Assembly (NCBI RefSeq): GCF_004210375.1 | Contig: NC_134830.1 | Span: forward strand, 4,526,001 to 4,590,000 | Direction of reading: 5' to 3' | Length of the DNA: 64,000 bases | Origin: Tachypleus tridentatus | Lineage: Eukaryota > Arthropoda > Merostomata > Xiphosura > Limulidae | Shown here: piece after piece, positions 14,361-24,413 of the stretch | Numbering within the stretch: position 1 is the stretch's first letter | Layout: each line of letters begins with the position of its first letter | Notes under the pieces: model-generated | Told to the model about the DNA's origin: nothing | Databases searched by the model: none | The model's input: the letters and a program-made list of their open reading frames with translations, nothing else | Program-made: the position numbers and the translations under genes

Positions 14361-17300
14361 GTGTTTTATGGCATTGTTAGGCCTTAATGTTCCTGTAATA
14401 GTGTTTTGCAGGATTGTCAGGAGTTAATGTTCTTGTGATGGTGTTTTATGGGATTGTCAGGAGTTAATGTTCTTGTGATGGTGTTTTAAGGGATTGTCAG
14501 GAGTTAATGTTCTTGTGATGGTGTTTTATGGGATTGTCAGGAGTTAATGTTCTTGTGATGGTGTTTTAAGGGATTGTCAGGAGTTAATGTTCCTGTATAG
14601 TGTTTTATTGTATTGTCAGGATTTAATATTCGTGTAGTATTGTTTTATGGAATTGTAAGGAGTTAATTTTCCTGTAATAGTGTTTTGTGGGATTGTCAGG
14701 AGTTTATGTTCCTGAAATAGTGTTTTATGGGATTGTCAGGAGTTAATTTTCCTGTAATATTGTTTTATGGGATTGTCAGGAGTTAATTTTCCTGTAATAG
14801 TGTTTTATGGAATTGTCAGGAGTTGATGTTCCTAAATATTGTTTTATGGGATTGTCAGGAGTTAATGTTCCTGTAATAGCATTTTACAGGATTGTCAGGA
14901 GTTAATGCTCCTGTAATAGCATTTTACAGGATTGTCAGGAGTTAATATTCCTGTAATAGCATTTTACAGGATTGTCAGGAGTTAATGTTCTTGTGATTGT
15001 GTTTTATGGGATTGTCAGGAGTTGATGTACCTGTAATAGTGTTTCATGGGATTGTCAGTAGTTAATGTTCCTGTGATATTGTTTTATGGGATTGTCAAGA
15101 GTTAATGTTCCTGTGATATTGTGTTACAGGATTGTCAGTAGTTAATGTTCCTGTAATAGTGTTTCATAGGATTGTCAGTAGTTAATGTTCCTGTAATAGT
15201 GTTTCATAGGATTGTCAGGAGTTAATGTTCCTGTAATAGCATTTTATGGGATTGTCAGGCCTTAATGTTCCTGTAATAGCATTTTATGGGATTGTCAGGC
15301 CTTAATGTTCCTGTAATAGTGTTTTATGGGATTGTCAGGAGTTAATGTTTGTGTATAGTGTTTTATGGGATTGTCAGGAGTTAATGTTTGTGTATAGTGT
15401 TTTATGGGATTGTCGGGAGTTAATGTTCCTGTAATAGTGTTTTATGGGATTGTCAGGAATTAATGTTCCTGTAATAGTGTTTTAAGGGATTGTCAGGAGT
15501 TAATGTTCCTGTAATAGTGTTTAATGGGATCGTCAGGAGATTTTCTTCCTGAAATAGTTTTATGGGATTGTCAGGACTTAATGTTCCTGAAATAGCATTT
15601 TACAGGATTGTCAGGAGTTAATGTTCTTGTGATGGTGTTTTATGGGATTGTCAAGAGTTAATGTTCCTGTAATAGTGTTTCATGGGATTGTCAGGAGTTA
15701 ATGTTCCTGTAATAGCATTTTATGGGATTGTCAGGCCTTAATGTTCCTGTAATAGCATTTTATGGGATTGTCAGGCCTTAATGTTCCTGTAATAGTGTTT
15801 TATGGGATTGTCAGGAGTTAATGTTTGTGTATAGTGTTTTATGGGATTGTCGGGAGTTAATGTTCCTGTAATAGTGTTTTATGGGATTGTCAGGAATTAA
15901 TGTTCCTGTAATAGTGTTTAATGGGATCGTCAGGAGATTTTCTTCCTGAAATAGTTTTATGGGATTGTCAGGAGTTAATGTTCTTGTGATGTTGTTTTAT
16001 GGGATTGTCAGGAGTTAATGTTCTTGTGATGGTGTTTTATGGGATTGTCAGGAGTTAGTATTCTTGTAATAGCATTTTACAGGATTGTCAGAAGTTAATG
16101 TGCCTGTAATAGCATTTTACAGGATTGTCAGAAGTTAATGTTCCTGTAATATTGTTTTATGGGATCATCAGGATTTAATGTTCCTGTAATAGTGTTTTAC
16201 GGGATTGTCAGGAGTTAATGTTCCTGTATAGTCTTTTATGGGATTGTCAAGAGTTAATGTTCCTGGAATAATGTTTTATGGGATCGTCAGGAGTTAATGT
16301 TCCTGTGATAGTGTTTTGTGGGATCGTGAGGAGTTAATGTCGTTGTAATAGCATTTTATGGGATCGTGAGGAGTTAATGTTGTTGTAATAGCATTTTATG
16401 GGATTGTCAGGAGTTAATGTTCCTGTATAGTGATTTATGGGATTATCAGGTGTTAATGTTCCTGTATAATGTTTTATGGGATTGTCAGGAGTTAATGTTC
16501 CTGTAATAGCATTTTACAGGTTTGTGAGGAGTTAATCTTCTTGTGATTGTGTTTTATGGGATTGTCAGGAGTTAATGTTCCTGTATAGTGTTTTATGGTA
16601 TTGTCAGGATTTAATATTCGTGTAGTATTGTTTTATGGAATTGTAAGGAGTTAATGTTCCAGGAAAAGCATTTAACGGGATTATCAGGAGTTAATATTCC
16701 TGTAATATTGTTTTATGGGATTGTCAGGAGTTAATTTTCCTGTAATAATGTTTTATTGGATTGTCAGGAGTTAATGTTTCTCTATCGTGTTTTATGGGAT
16801 TGTCAGGAGTTAATTTTCCTGTAATATTGTTTTATGGGATTGTCAGGAGTTAATTTTCCTGTAATAGTGTTTTATGGAATTGTCAGGAGTTGATGTTCCT
16901 GAAATATTGTTTTATGGGATTGTCAGGAGTTAATGTTCCTTTAATAGCATTTTATGGGATTGTCAGGCCTTAATGTTCCTATAATAGTGTTTTATGGGAT
17001 TGTCAGGCCTTAATGTTCCTGTAATAGTGTTTTATGGGATTGTCAGGAGTTAATGTACCTGTAATAGTGTTTTATGGGATTGTCAGTAGTTAATGTTCCT
17101 GTGATATTGTTTTATGGGATTGTCAGGAGTTAATGTTCCTGTATAGTGTTTTGTGGGATTATCAGGTGTTAATGTTCCTGTATAGTGTTTTATGGGATTA
17201 TCAGGTGTTAATGTTCCTGTATAGTGTTTTATGGGATTATCAGATGTTAATGCTCCTGTAATAGCATTTTACAGGATTGTCAGGAGTTAATATTCCTGTA

Positions 17301-18365
17301 ATAGCATTTTACAGGATTGTCAGGAGTTAATGTTCTTGTGATTGTGTTTTATGGGATTGTCAGGAGTTGATGTTCCTCAAATATTGTTTCATGGGATTGT
17401 CAGGAGTTGATGTTCCTGAAATATTGTTTCATGGGATTGTCAGGAGTTAATGTTCCTGTAATAGCATTTTATGGGATTGTCAGGCCTTAATGTTCCTGTA
17501 ATAGTGTTTTATGGGATTGTCAGTAGTTAATGTTCCTGTAATAGTGTTTCATGGGATTGTCAGGCCTTAATGTTCCTGTAATAGCATTTTATGGGATTGT
17601 CAGGCCTTAATGTTCCTGTAATAGTGTTTTATGGGATTGTCGGGAGTTAATGTTCCTGTAATAGTGTTTTATGGGATTGTCAGGAATTAATGTTCCTGTA
17701 ATAGTGTTTTATGGGATTGTCAGGAATTAATGTTCCTGTAATAGTGTTTTATGGGATTGTCAGGAATTAATGTTCCTGTAATAGTGTTTTATGGGATTGT
17801 CAGGAGTTAATGTTCGTGTAATAGTGTTTTATGGGATTGTCAGGAGTTAATGTTTCTGTAATAGTATTTTACAGGATTGTCAGGAGTTAATGTTCCTGTA
17901 ATATTGTTTTATGGAATTTTTCAGGAGTTAATGTTCCTGTAATATTGTTTTATGGGATTTTCAGGAGTTAATGTTCCTGAAATATTGTTTTGTGGGATCG
18001 TCAGGAGTTAATGTTCCTGAAATATTGTTTTATGGGATTGTAAGGAGTTAATGTTCCAGTAAAAGCATTTAACGGGATTATCAGGAGTTAATGTTCCTGT
18101 AATAGTGTTTTATGGGATTGTCAGGAGTTAATGTTTCTCTATCGTGTTTTATGGGATTGTCAGGAGTTAATTTTCCTGTAAGATTGTTTTATGGGATTGT
18201 TAGGAGTTAATGTTCCTGTGATGGTGTTTTGTGGGATTGTCAGGAGTTAATGTTCCGGTGATGGTGTTTTTAGGGAATACCAAGAGGTTAAGTATACTCA
18301 TGATGGTGTTTTGTGGGGTAGTCAGAAGGTAAAGTGACTCCATGGTTGTGTATTTGGGGATTATG

Positions 18366-19174
18366 GAATATGAGTTGCCTGTGCAGCTTAACTGAAAGCC
18401 ACCCAGAGGTATGTGACCATTTTGTTTAATTCTTTCATTGCTATGGGCATGTACCTGTTGTATAACCTGTGTTTCTGTTTTAAAATGTATGGTACAAAGT
18501 AATTTTTACAATCGACAAGAAAAGGAATTCCTCATTAAAACTTCCCAATGTGTATTAGTTTCAACATTCTGCTAAGTAATGTAATATTCTGAAATATGTG
18601 GGAGTTGTTTATCTATAAACGTAAGATTTGTTTGTTGGTTTAAAGACATTCTAGCCTTGAGAAGAGGTCATGTTTTGAATGTAATTATTAATATGTGATA
18701 CTTTACACAGGTGATTTGTTTCAGAAGACATTGTAATAGATTTTTAAACCTGATGATTAATTTTCCAAGTTCATGAGTGTTTTCTGATAGAGGTTGTTAT
18801 TGTTTCCGTAATGTGTTTTTGTTTTTACAAACTTGTATAGGATGTTAACCAACAAGTAGTCCATCGTTTTTATCTTACCTTAATTCTGTATCAACTGTGG
18901 CAACAGAATCCTGTTTGGAAAGTTTCCAACACATTCAGACAACACCGGGGTACAGTTCAAAATCTGTTGAATAGTGCAGCTAGTTTTGCTGTCAGTGTCT
19001 ATCACTTTTGTCAGGTATAGTAACACCTACTGATTGTTTATGGATATTGTGTGTAATATTGTTTTAGAAATTGGCATCTGTCCTATATTTTATGAAGCAT
19101 CAGTTGAAGGTAGGTGTGATGAATAATTTATAGTGATGAGTTTCACAAGGTTCTGATAATAAGAACATTCTTTT
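18366..19174. other. Unique AT-rich sequence, presumed PAK intron
   Basis: Non-repetitive sequence between the 40 bp and 55 bp arrays. I looked for kinase exons on the + strand and recognised none, and no ORF here resembles a known protein. Confidence 0.5.
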
Positions 19175-20393
19175 ATTCAATGTATTGAATCACCATTCTG
19201 ACATGTAGCTTTAAGAAAGGGATTAAAACATTCAATATATTGAATGACCATTCTGACATGTAGCTTTAAGAAAGGGATTAAAACATTCAATATATTGAAT
19301 GACCATTCTAACATGTAGGTTTAAGAAAGGGATTAAAACATTCAATATATTGAATGACCATTCTGACATGTAGCTTTAAGAAAGGGATTAAAACATTCAA
19401 TATATTGAATGACCATTCTGACATGTAGCTTTAAGAAAGGGATTAAAACATTCAATATATTGAATGACCATTCTAACATATAGGTTTAATAAAGGGATTA
19501 AAACATTCAATATATTGAATGACCATTCTAACATGTAGGTTTAATAATGAAATTAAAACAATCAATATATTGAATGACCATTCTGACATGTAGGTTTAAT
19601 AAAGGGATTAAAACATTCAATATATTGAATGACCATTCTAACATGTAGGTTTAATAAAGAAATTAAAACATTCAATATATTGAATGACCATTCTAACATG
19701 TAGGTTTAATAATGGGATTAAAACATTCAATATATTGAATGACCATTCTGACATGTAGGTTTAATAATGGGATTAAAACATTCAATATATTGAATGACCA
19801 TTCTGACATGTAGGTTTAATAATGGGATTAAAACATTCAATATATTGAATGACCATTCTGACATGTAGGTTTAATAAAGGGATTAAAACATTCATTACAT
19901 TGAATGACTATTCTAACATGTAGGTTTAATAAAGAAATTAAAACATTCATTACATTGAATGACCATTCTGACATGTAGGTTTAATAAAGGGATTAAAACA
20001 TTCATTACATTGAATGACCATTCTGACATGTAGGTTTAATAAAGGGATTAAAACATTCATTACATTGAATGACCATTCTGACATGTAGGTTTAATAAAGG
20101 GATTAAAACATTCATTACATTGAATGACCATTCTGACATGTAGGTTTAATAAAGGGATTAAAACATTCAATACATTGAATGACCATTCTGACATGTAGGT
20201 TTAATAAAGGGATTAAAACATTCAATATATTGAATGACCATTCTGACATGTAGGTTTAATAAAGGGATTAAAACATTCAATATATTGAATGACCATTCTG
20301 ACATGTAGGTTTAATAAAGGGATTAAAACATTCAATATATTGAATGACCATTCTAACATATAGATTTAATACAACCATTAAAACATTCAACAT
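19175..20393. repeat. 55 bp minisatellite with a 16 bp palindrome in most units
   Basis: About 22 copies of a 55 bp unit. Most begin with the perfect palindrome ATTCAATATATTGAAT, followed by GACCATTCTGACATGTAG and a TTTAA-to-AAAGGGATTAAAAC segment. A block at about 19890-20150 carries the variant ATTCATTACATTGAAT, which breaks the palindrome's centre. Left-hand units read GTAGCTTTAAGAAAGG and later ones GTAGGTTTAATAAAGG, so variants are grouped by position. The first unit (ATTCAATGTATTGAAT) and the last are the most diverged. Confidence 0.95.
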
Positions 20394-20715
20394 TTAAAAA
20401 TGTAGAGTTAAGATATATAATTAAAATTACATCCTTCTGTAGAGAACATTCCACCAGCTTCAGGAGATTAAAAGAAACACAGAGGTTTCTTATGCATATA
20501 ACCAAATATACATGTGTAATTTGTATAGTGCTCTTTACAGAATAGGTTTCCAAAAATTTACTTCTGTGACACCCAGGCCTATATCTCCATTAAAAATCAT
20601 CTTATGTATAACAGTTTCTACACATTCTGTTACTGTTATTTTTTATATTTTAATCTCATTCATTCAATGTTATGTGATGAGTTTGCTACATGTTCTGCTA
20701 CATCATTAATTTTTA
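20394..20715. other. Unique AT-rich sequence
   Basis: No repeat or recognisable exon. Short open frames exist on both strands near 20353-20709, but they have no recognisable domain and partly overlap the preceding array. I treat this as intronic sequence. Confidence 0.4.
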
Positions 20716-20975
20716 GACCTGGCATGGCCAGGTGGTCACTTGAGTCATAATCTGAGGGTTCAAATTCCTGCCACACCAAACATGCTTGCCCTTTTAGCTG
20801 TAGGGGCATTATAATGTGATGATAAATCCAATTATTCATCAGTAAAAGAGTAGTCCAAGAGTTGGTAGTGGGTGGTAATGACTAGCTGCCTTCCCTCTAG
20901 TCTTACACTGCTTATTTAGGGATGGCTAGCACTGATAGCCTTCGTGTAACTTTGCACGAAATTCAAAAACAAAGT
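20716..20975 (+). mobile_element. tRNA-derived SINE, copy 1
   Basis: The head resembles a tRNA gene's internal RNA polymerase III promoter: an A-box-like TGGCCAGGTGG near 20725-20735 and a B-box-like GGTTCAAATTC near 20757-20767. The body includes CACACCAAACATGC, GGCATTATAATGTGA, GACTAGCTGCCTTCCCTC and TTTAGGGATGGCTAG, and it ends in an A-rich stretch after GCACGAAATTC. A second copy at 35516-35778 shares the same order of blocks, which establishes it as a dispersed repeat. The central block may be one of the widely conserved SINE core domains (Nin-DC-like is my recollection, unverified). It lies 218 bp left of the DNA transposon. Confidence 0.88.
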
Positions 20976-21193
20976 ATTTTTAATTATCCTTCAGCATTTT
21001 TGTGTTACTGCTACAATTTACTACTTGTCCATCTGATAAGGTTCAAACAAAAGATTTAATATACCCTGCATTCAACTTTAATACTATTATTAACATTCAT
21101 TAGTTTTAATGTAGAGTAAAGGTTAGTAACTGTTTTTCAAGAATATCTTGCCTATTTTTATAGAAACATATTCTTCATAAACCTTACTTATAA

Positions 21194-21313
21194 CACTGGG
21201 GAACACTCATTTTGTTGCATTTAAAAAAAGACCTTTCTATAGTCAATTTGAGTCTGTTGATTTCAAATCTGAAGTCGGTTTTGTCTGCGCTACAGATTTT
21301 ATGCAATTTGACA
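21194..21313 (+). repeat. Left terminal inverted repeat of the DNA transposon
   Basis: Begins CACTGGGGAACACT. About 65 bases in, it shares TGATTTCAAATCTGAA with the right arm and ends near TGCAATTTGA. The arms are imperfect, with small indels and substitutions between the outer 14 bp and the inner conserved block. Confidence 0.85.
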
Positions 21314-21385
21314 TTTTTTTATTATTTTTAATTTTTCGTTATTATAGGAAATTATAGGAATAGCTTATCAATTTGTTTGTGTATT

Positions 21386-23104
21386 TTATTCAGGTAGGAA
21401 TTTGCGTTTGTAACTTTTGCGTTTGTACACTTCATCTGGACAATCTCGTTTATTGCTCCAGCAGTAGTCAGCCATCATACTTTTGTCCCAGCGCCTTGGT
21501 AGCGTTCTTCCATGACCTTTAGGTCTTGGTGGAATCGTTCTCCTTGTTCGTCACTCACAGCCTCCAGGTTGTCAGGGAACTTATCAAGGTGGCTGTTCAA
21601 AAAGTGAAGCTTGATGCTCATGTTGCACCCGAGATCACGAAAAGCGAGGAGCATTCTGTTCACAAGTTCACTGTAGTTCTCCCCTTATTGTTTCCAAGGA
21701 AGTTCTGAACGACTGCCACAAAGATAACCATGCTGCCTTTTCTAAAGCGGTCATCTTAGCAACAAACTGATCATCACGAATTAGGGTTGAATCTGTGGGC
21801 CATCAAACACGCCTGCTTTGATCTTCTCAAATGATAACCCTGGTAAAGCTGTGATGATGTGTTGGAAACATTCACCTTCGGTTTCCAGTGCCTTGACAAA
21901 TTGCTTCATCAAACCTAATTTGATGTGAAGAGGAGGAAAGATGATCTTATCTCTGCTTACAATTGGGTCTTGTATGATATTTGGCATGCCTGCTTCAAGG
22001 GTGTCACGAATAGGCCAGTCCTTCTGGACCCAATGTCTGTCTCTGTGTTCGGCTGTCCCACATACAGAGGAAAAATGGAAACTTGGCGAAACCTTTCTGT
22101 TGTCCAAGAAGAAAGTTGACCATCTTTAAGTCTACACAAATGATCCAATTGTGCTCATGATATTTTAATAAGTCCATGACCATTCTCATATCATTATAGT
22201 CTTCCAAGAAATGCACTGAGTGACTGACAGGTACTGCTCCATAAACATTCCCATTATGTAAAAGAACACACTTTAGACTGCCTTTTGAACTGTCTAAAAA
22301 GAGTCTCCATTCAGCAGGACTATAGTAAGGTACACCCAGTTCTTTGAGAAGCCCTTGGATGTCATGGCAGTAAACAAACTGTCTGTCTTCTGAAAAGAAG
22401 GTCACTAAAAGCTGGTCACGCTTTCTGAAATATGATACTTTAACAGAGTGATCAAAAAGATATCTGCCTTGTAATCTTGATGCCAAAAGCTCTGCTGCTT
22501 TCTTTGAAAGACCTAAATCCCGCACTAAATCATTCAGTTCAGCCTGGGGAAGAGGCTTGGGGATGGGGAAAGGTTCAGTGTCTGAAGAACAGTTCTCCGA
22601 TTGTGTACACTTTTCTGACAATTCACTGTCACAACTGTCATGTTCGCTTGTATCATGTCCAATGTCTTTATCGTCCAATGAAGGCAAGCCTTTGAAAACT
22701 GGAACAGGAACTTCTTCAGAGTGCGGAGCAGGCCGAATAGCTGAGGGAATGTTCGGATACGTAATCTTATGTCGGTTTTTCTTCCCAACACCGTTGTGTT
22801 TACCATGCAGAAATAACAGTCAGTTACATGGTTGGTGGGTTCGCGCAAATCATTGGAACACCAAAAGGCAGACCATTGCGTTTTCCTTTGGTCCAGTCTC
22901 GAAGCATTTCCTCACAATTGTGGCACACAACATGAGGAGCCCATTGCTTGTCTTGATCACCAAGATGAACTTCAAAATATGCCTTGTAGGCACGCTTGAC
23001 GAACGAGGATATGTTACGTCTCTGACGATTGAGTGTGTAGCATCCACATATGTAGCAGAAGGCATCAGGCTTGTTTCTGCAATGATATCTATTTTGGAAG
23101 CCAT
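21386..23104 (-). pseudogene. Frameshifted transposase-like gene of the DNA transposon
   Basis: Read from right to left, protein fragments in shifting frames line up as one gene. The first is a Cys-rich N-terminus (KPDAFCYICG, then WAPHVVCHNC, a likely zinc-binding module) near 23070-22900. Next are REPTNHVTDCYFCMV (~22845) and an acidic linker after GLPSLDDKD (~22687). The core has CVDLKMVNFLLGQQ (Asp codon 22130-22132), then FLCMWDSR, PPLHIKLGLMKQFV (~21930) and SDEQGERFHQD (~21560). The gene ends at a TAA at 21386. I count at least seven frame changes, around 23090, 22850, 22800, 22040, 21780, 21690 and 21487. The two acidic motifs are candidate DDE catalytic positions. From memory, similar full-length proteins of roughly 550 residues occur as 'uncharacterized protein' in many invertebrate genomes; those usually have CFLC where this copy reads FFLC. 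The start is taken at the ATG before ASKI. Confidence 0.82.
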
Positions 23105-23218
23105 GTTTGATCTGAAACAAAAGAAGAATGATCAAAATATTAGAAGCTATCTATATATATGGACATGAAAATGCTTATACATGGTTTACGCAAGTTCACA
23201 TTTGTACAATTTCATTAA

Positions 23219-23351
23219 CCTCAAATTGCATACAAACTAGAGCTTGTAGAGAAAAACTAATTTCAGATTTGAAATCAGCACCTAAACCTCCTTCAGAATC
23301 AGTTAAAATATCCAATGCAACTCAAAGTTACTGAAAAAGTGTTCCCCAGTG
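23219..23351 (-). repeat. Right terminal inverted repeat of the DNA transposon
   Basis: Read on the - strand from 23351 it begins CACTGGGGAACACT and then follows the same order of blocks as the left arm, TGATTTCAAATCTGAA and then TGCAATTTGA. It is about 13 bp longer than the left arm because of internal indels. Confidence 0.85.
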
Positions 23352-23354
23352 TAA

Positions 23355-24413
23355 TCTGTAGTTTGGTATATTCTGAAATTTGTAACTTATTACAGATATA
23401 TCTTTTGTAAACCCTATCTAAAGTATATGATTCACATCTTCTCTTGATAGCTATGCATTTGAAATAATTGAATCTAAACACAAAGTATTCATTACATGAA
23501 GAACCCCTATAAGCTCTATTGACAAATAAAATGATTTTGTGAGTGTTGAAAATAGCATTTTTCCTGACAGTGGGTGACACAATCTTTGTGTGACAGACAC
23601 TTCACATAACATTGAATGGATGTGATTCAAAATACTAAAATAATCAAAATAAAATTTGTAAAAACTGTTAAACATGAAATGATTTTCAATAGAAATTTAG
23701 GTCTAGACATCACAGAACCACATTTTTGGAAACACACATACACACGTATATTTGATTATATAAAAATGAAACCTCTGTTTCTTCTGGTCTCCTGAAGGTG
23801 ATGGAATTATTTTTTACACCTAAAACATGTAGACTCTATCTGTACACATTACATTGTCTCACATTTAGCTTCATTATCAGTTCATGTCATTCTGTTCTAA
23901 CTCAATAAGTAGGGATTAGATAACTAAGTTCTAAGAGAACTAAACAAAACAATTTTTAAAGGTTAATTGAATGAAGTATGACATTTAAAACTAGTTTTAA
24001 GAGGGATATCAAAGGTAGAAATCAATTTTCTATTGGAGTTCTCACCATTGAATTCACTGATTTAATGGAAAATTACTGTGAAAGTTTAATAAACCATTAT
24101 AAACAATCACATGAAGTTAACCTCCCCACTTTGGGAGCTATTGGAACTAATTCACATGAAAGTTGACACCAAGAGGGCACACAATTTATATTATTGTAAT
24201 ATTCACAGAGTACATCTTACCAAATGACATTATCCAGGTGTAATTACAAGTAAACAAAAGCATTGAAGTTATAGTTTGAAGTAAAGAATTATTTACAAAT
24301 TAAAAACTTGTAAAGTGCAAATATGGAATGTTTTAGTTTTGTGTAAGTTTACATAATATTGCACAAGTTCTATGTAATTATTAATTCAAAGAATAACATT
24401 GAACTTACTGTTA
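23355..24413. other. Unique AT-rich sequence between the transposon and the 39/56 bp array
   Basis: Several short open frames on both strands lack recognisable domains. No exon with good splice signals and conserved protein sequence was found. Presumed intron of the PAK gene. Confidence 0.4.

Larger units (their letters stand above)
1..18365. repeat. 18.3 kb minisatellite array, 40 bp unit (39 bp variants)
   Basis: About 450 head-to-tail copies of a 40 bp unit built on GGATTGTCAGGAGTTAATG, then TTCCTGTAATA and GTGTTTTATG. Subfamilies occur in blocks: a 39 bp type with TTTCTGTATCATG at about 780-1290, a type with TTTTACAGG at about 1290-1560, and a very uniform TTTTACAGG type at about 10330-11270 and 12790-13730. 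The consensus + strand is strongly skewed (11 G, 3 C, 17 T, 9 A). Units degrade into unique sequence between about 18270 and 18365. The first ~20 bases match poorly, so the left edge may be near position 1, but the array could continue outside the window. It probably lies in the last intron of the PAK gene whose final exon is at 28887; that placement is inference. No protein is encoded. Confidence 0.97.
21191..23354 (-). mobile_element. Complete but decayed 2.16 kb DNA transposon with long TIRs (CMC-like?)
   Basis: The element proper is 21194-23351. Both ends start with CACTGGGGAACACT in inverted orientation and are flanked by a 3 bp direct repeat TAA (21191-21193 and 23352-23354), as expected of a target-site duplication. 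Inside the termini the two arms stay similar for about 120-133 bp (TGATTTCAAATCTGAA and TGCAATTTGA are shared). A frameshifted transposase-like gene fills the interior on the - strand. CACTG termini with 3 bp duplications fit the CMC superfamily (CACTA/Mirage/Chapaev); a Chapaev3-like assignment is my best guess from termini and protein style. The frameshifts indicate that this copy cannot mobilise itself. Confidence 0.9.

Noticed and set aside
1..18365. CRISPR-like regular repeat array
   Set aside because: Units are contiguous without unique spacers, and the surroundings are spliced eukaryotic genes.
20716..20790. Possible tRNA gene
   Set aside because: A and B box-like motifs are present, but the sequence continues into a SINE body and cannot be read as a complete cloverleaf.
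22477..23168. + strand open frames over the transposon
   Set aside because: They are shadows of the - strand transposase remnants, which carry the recognisable motifs.
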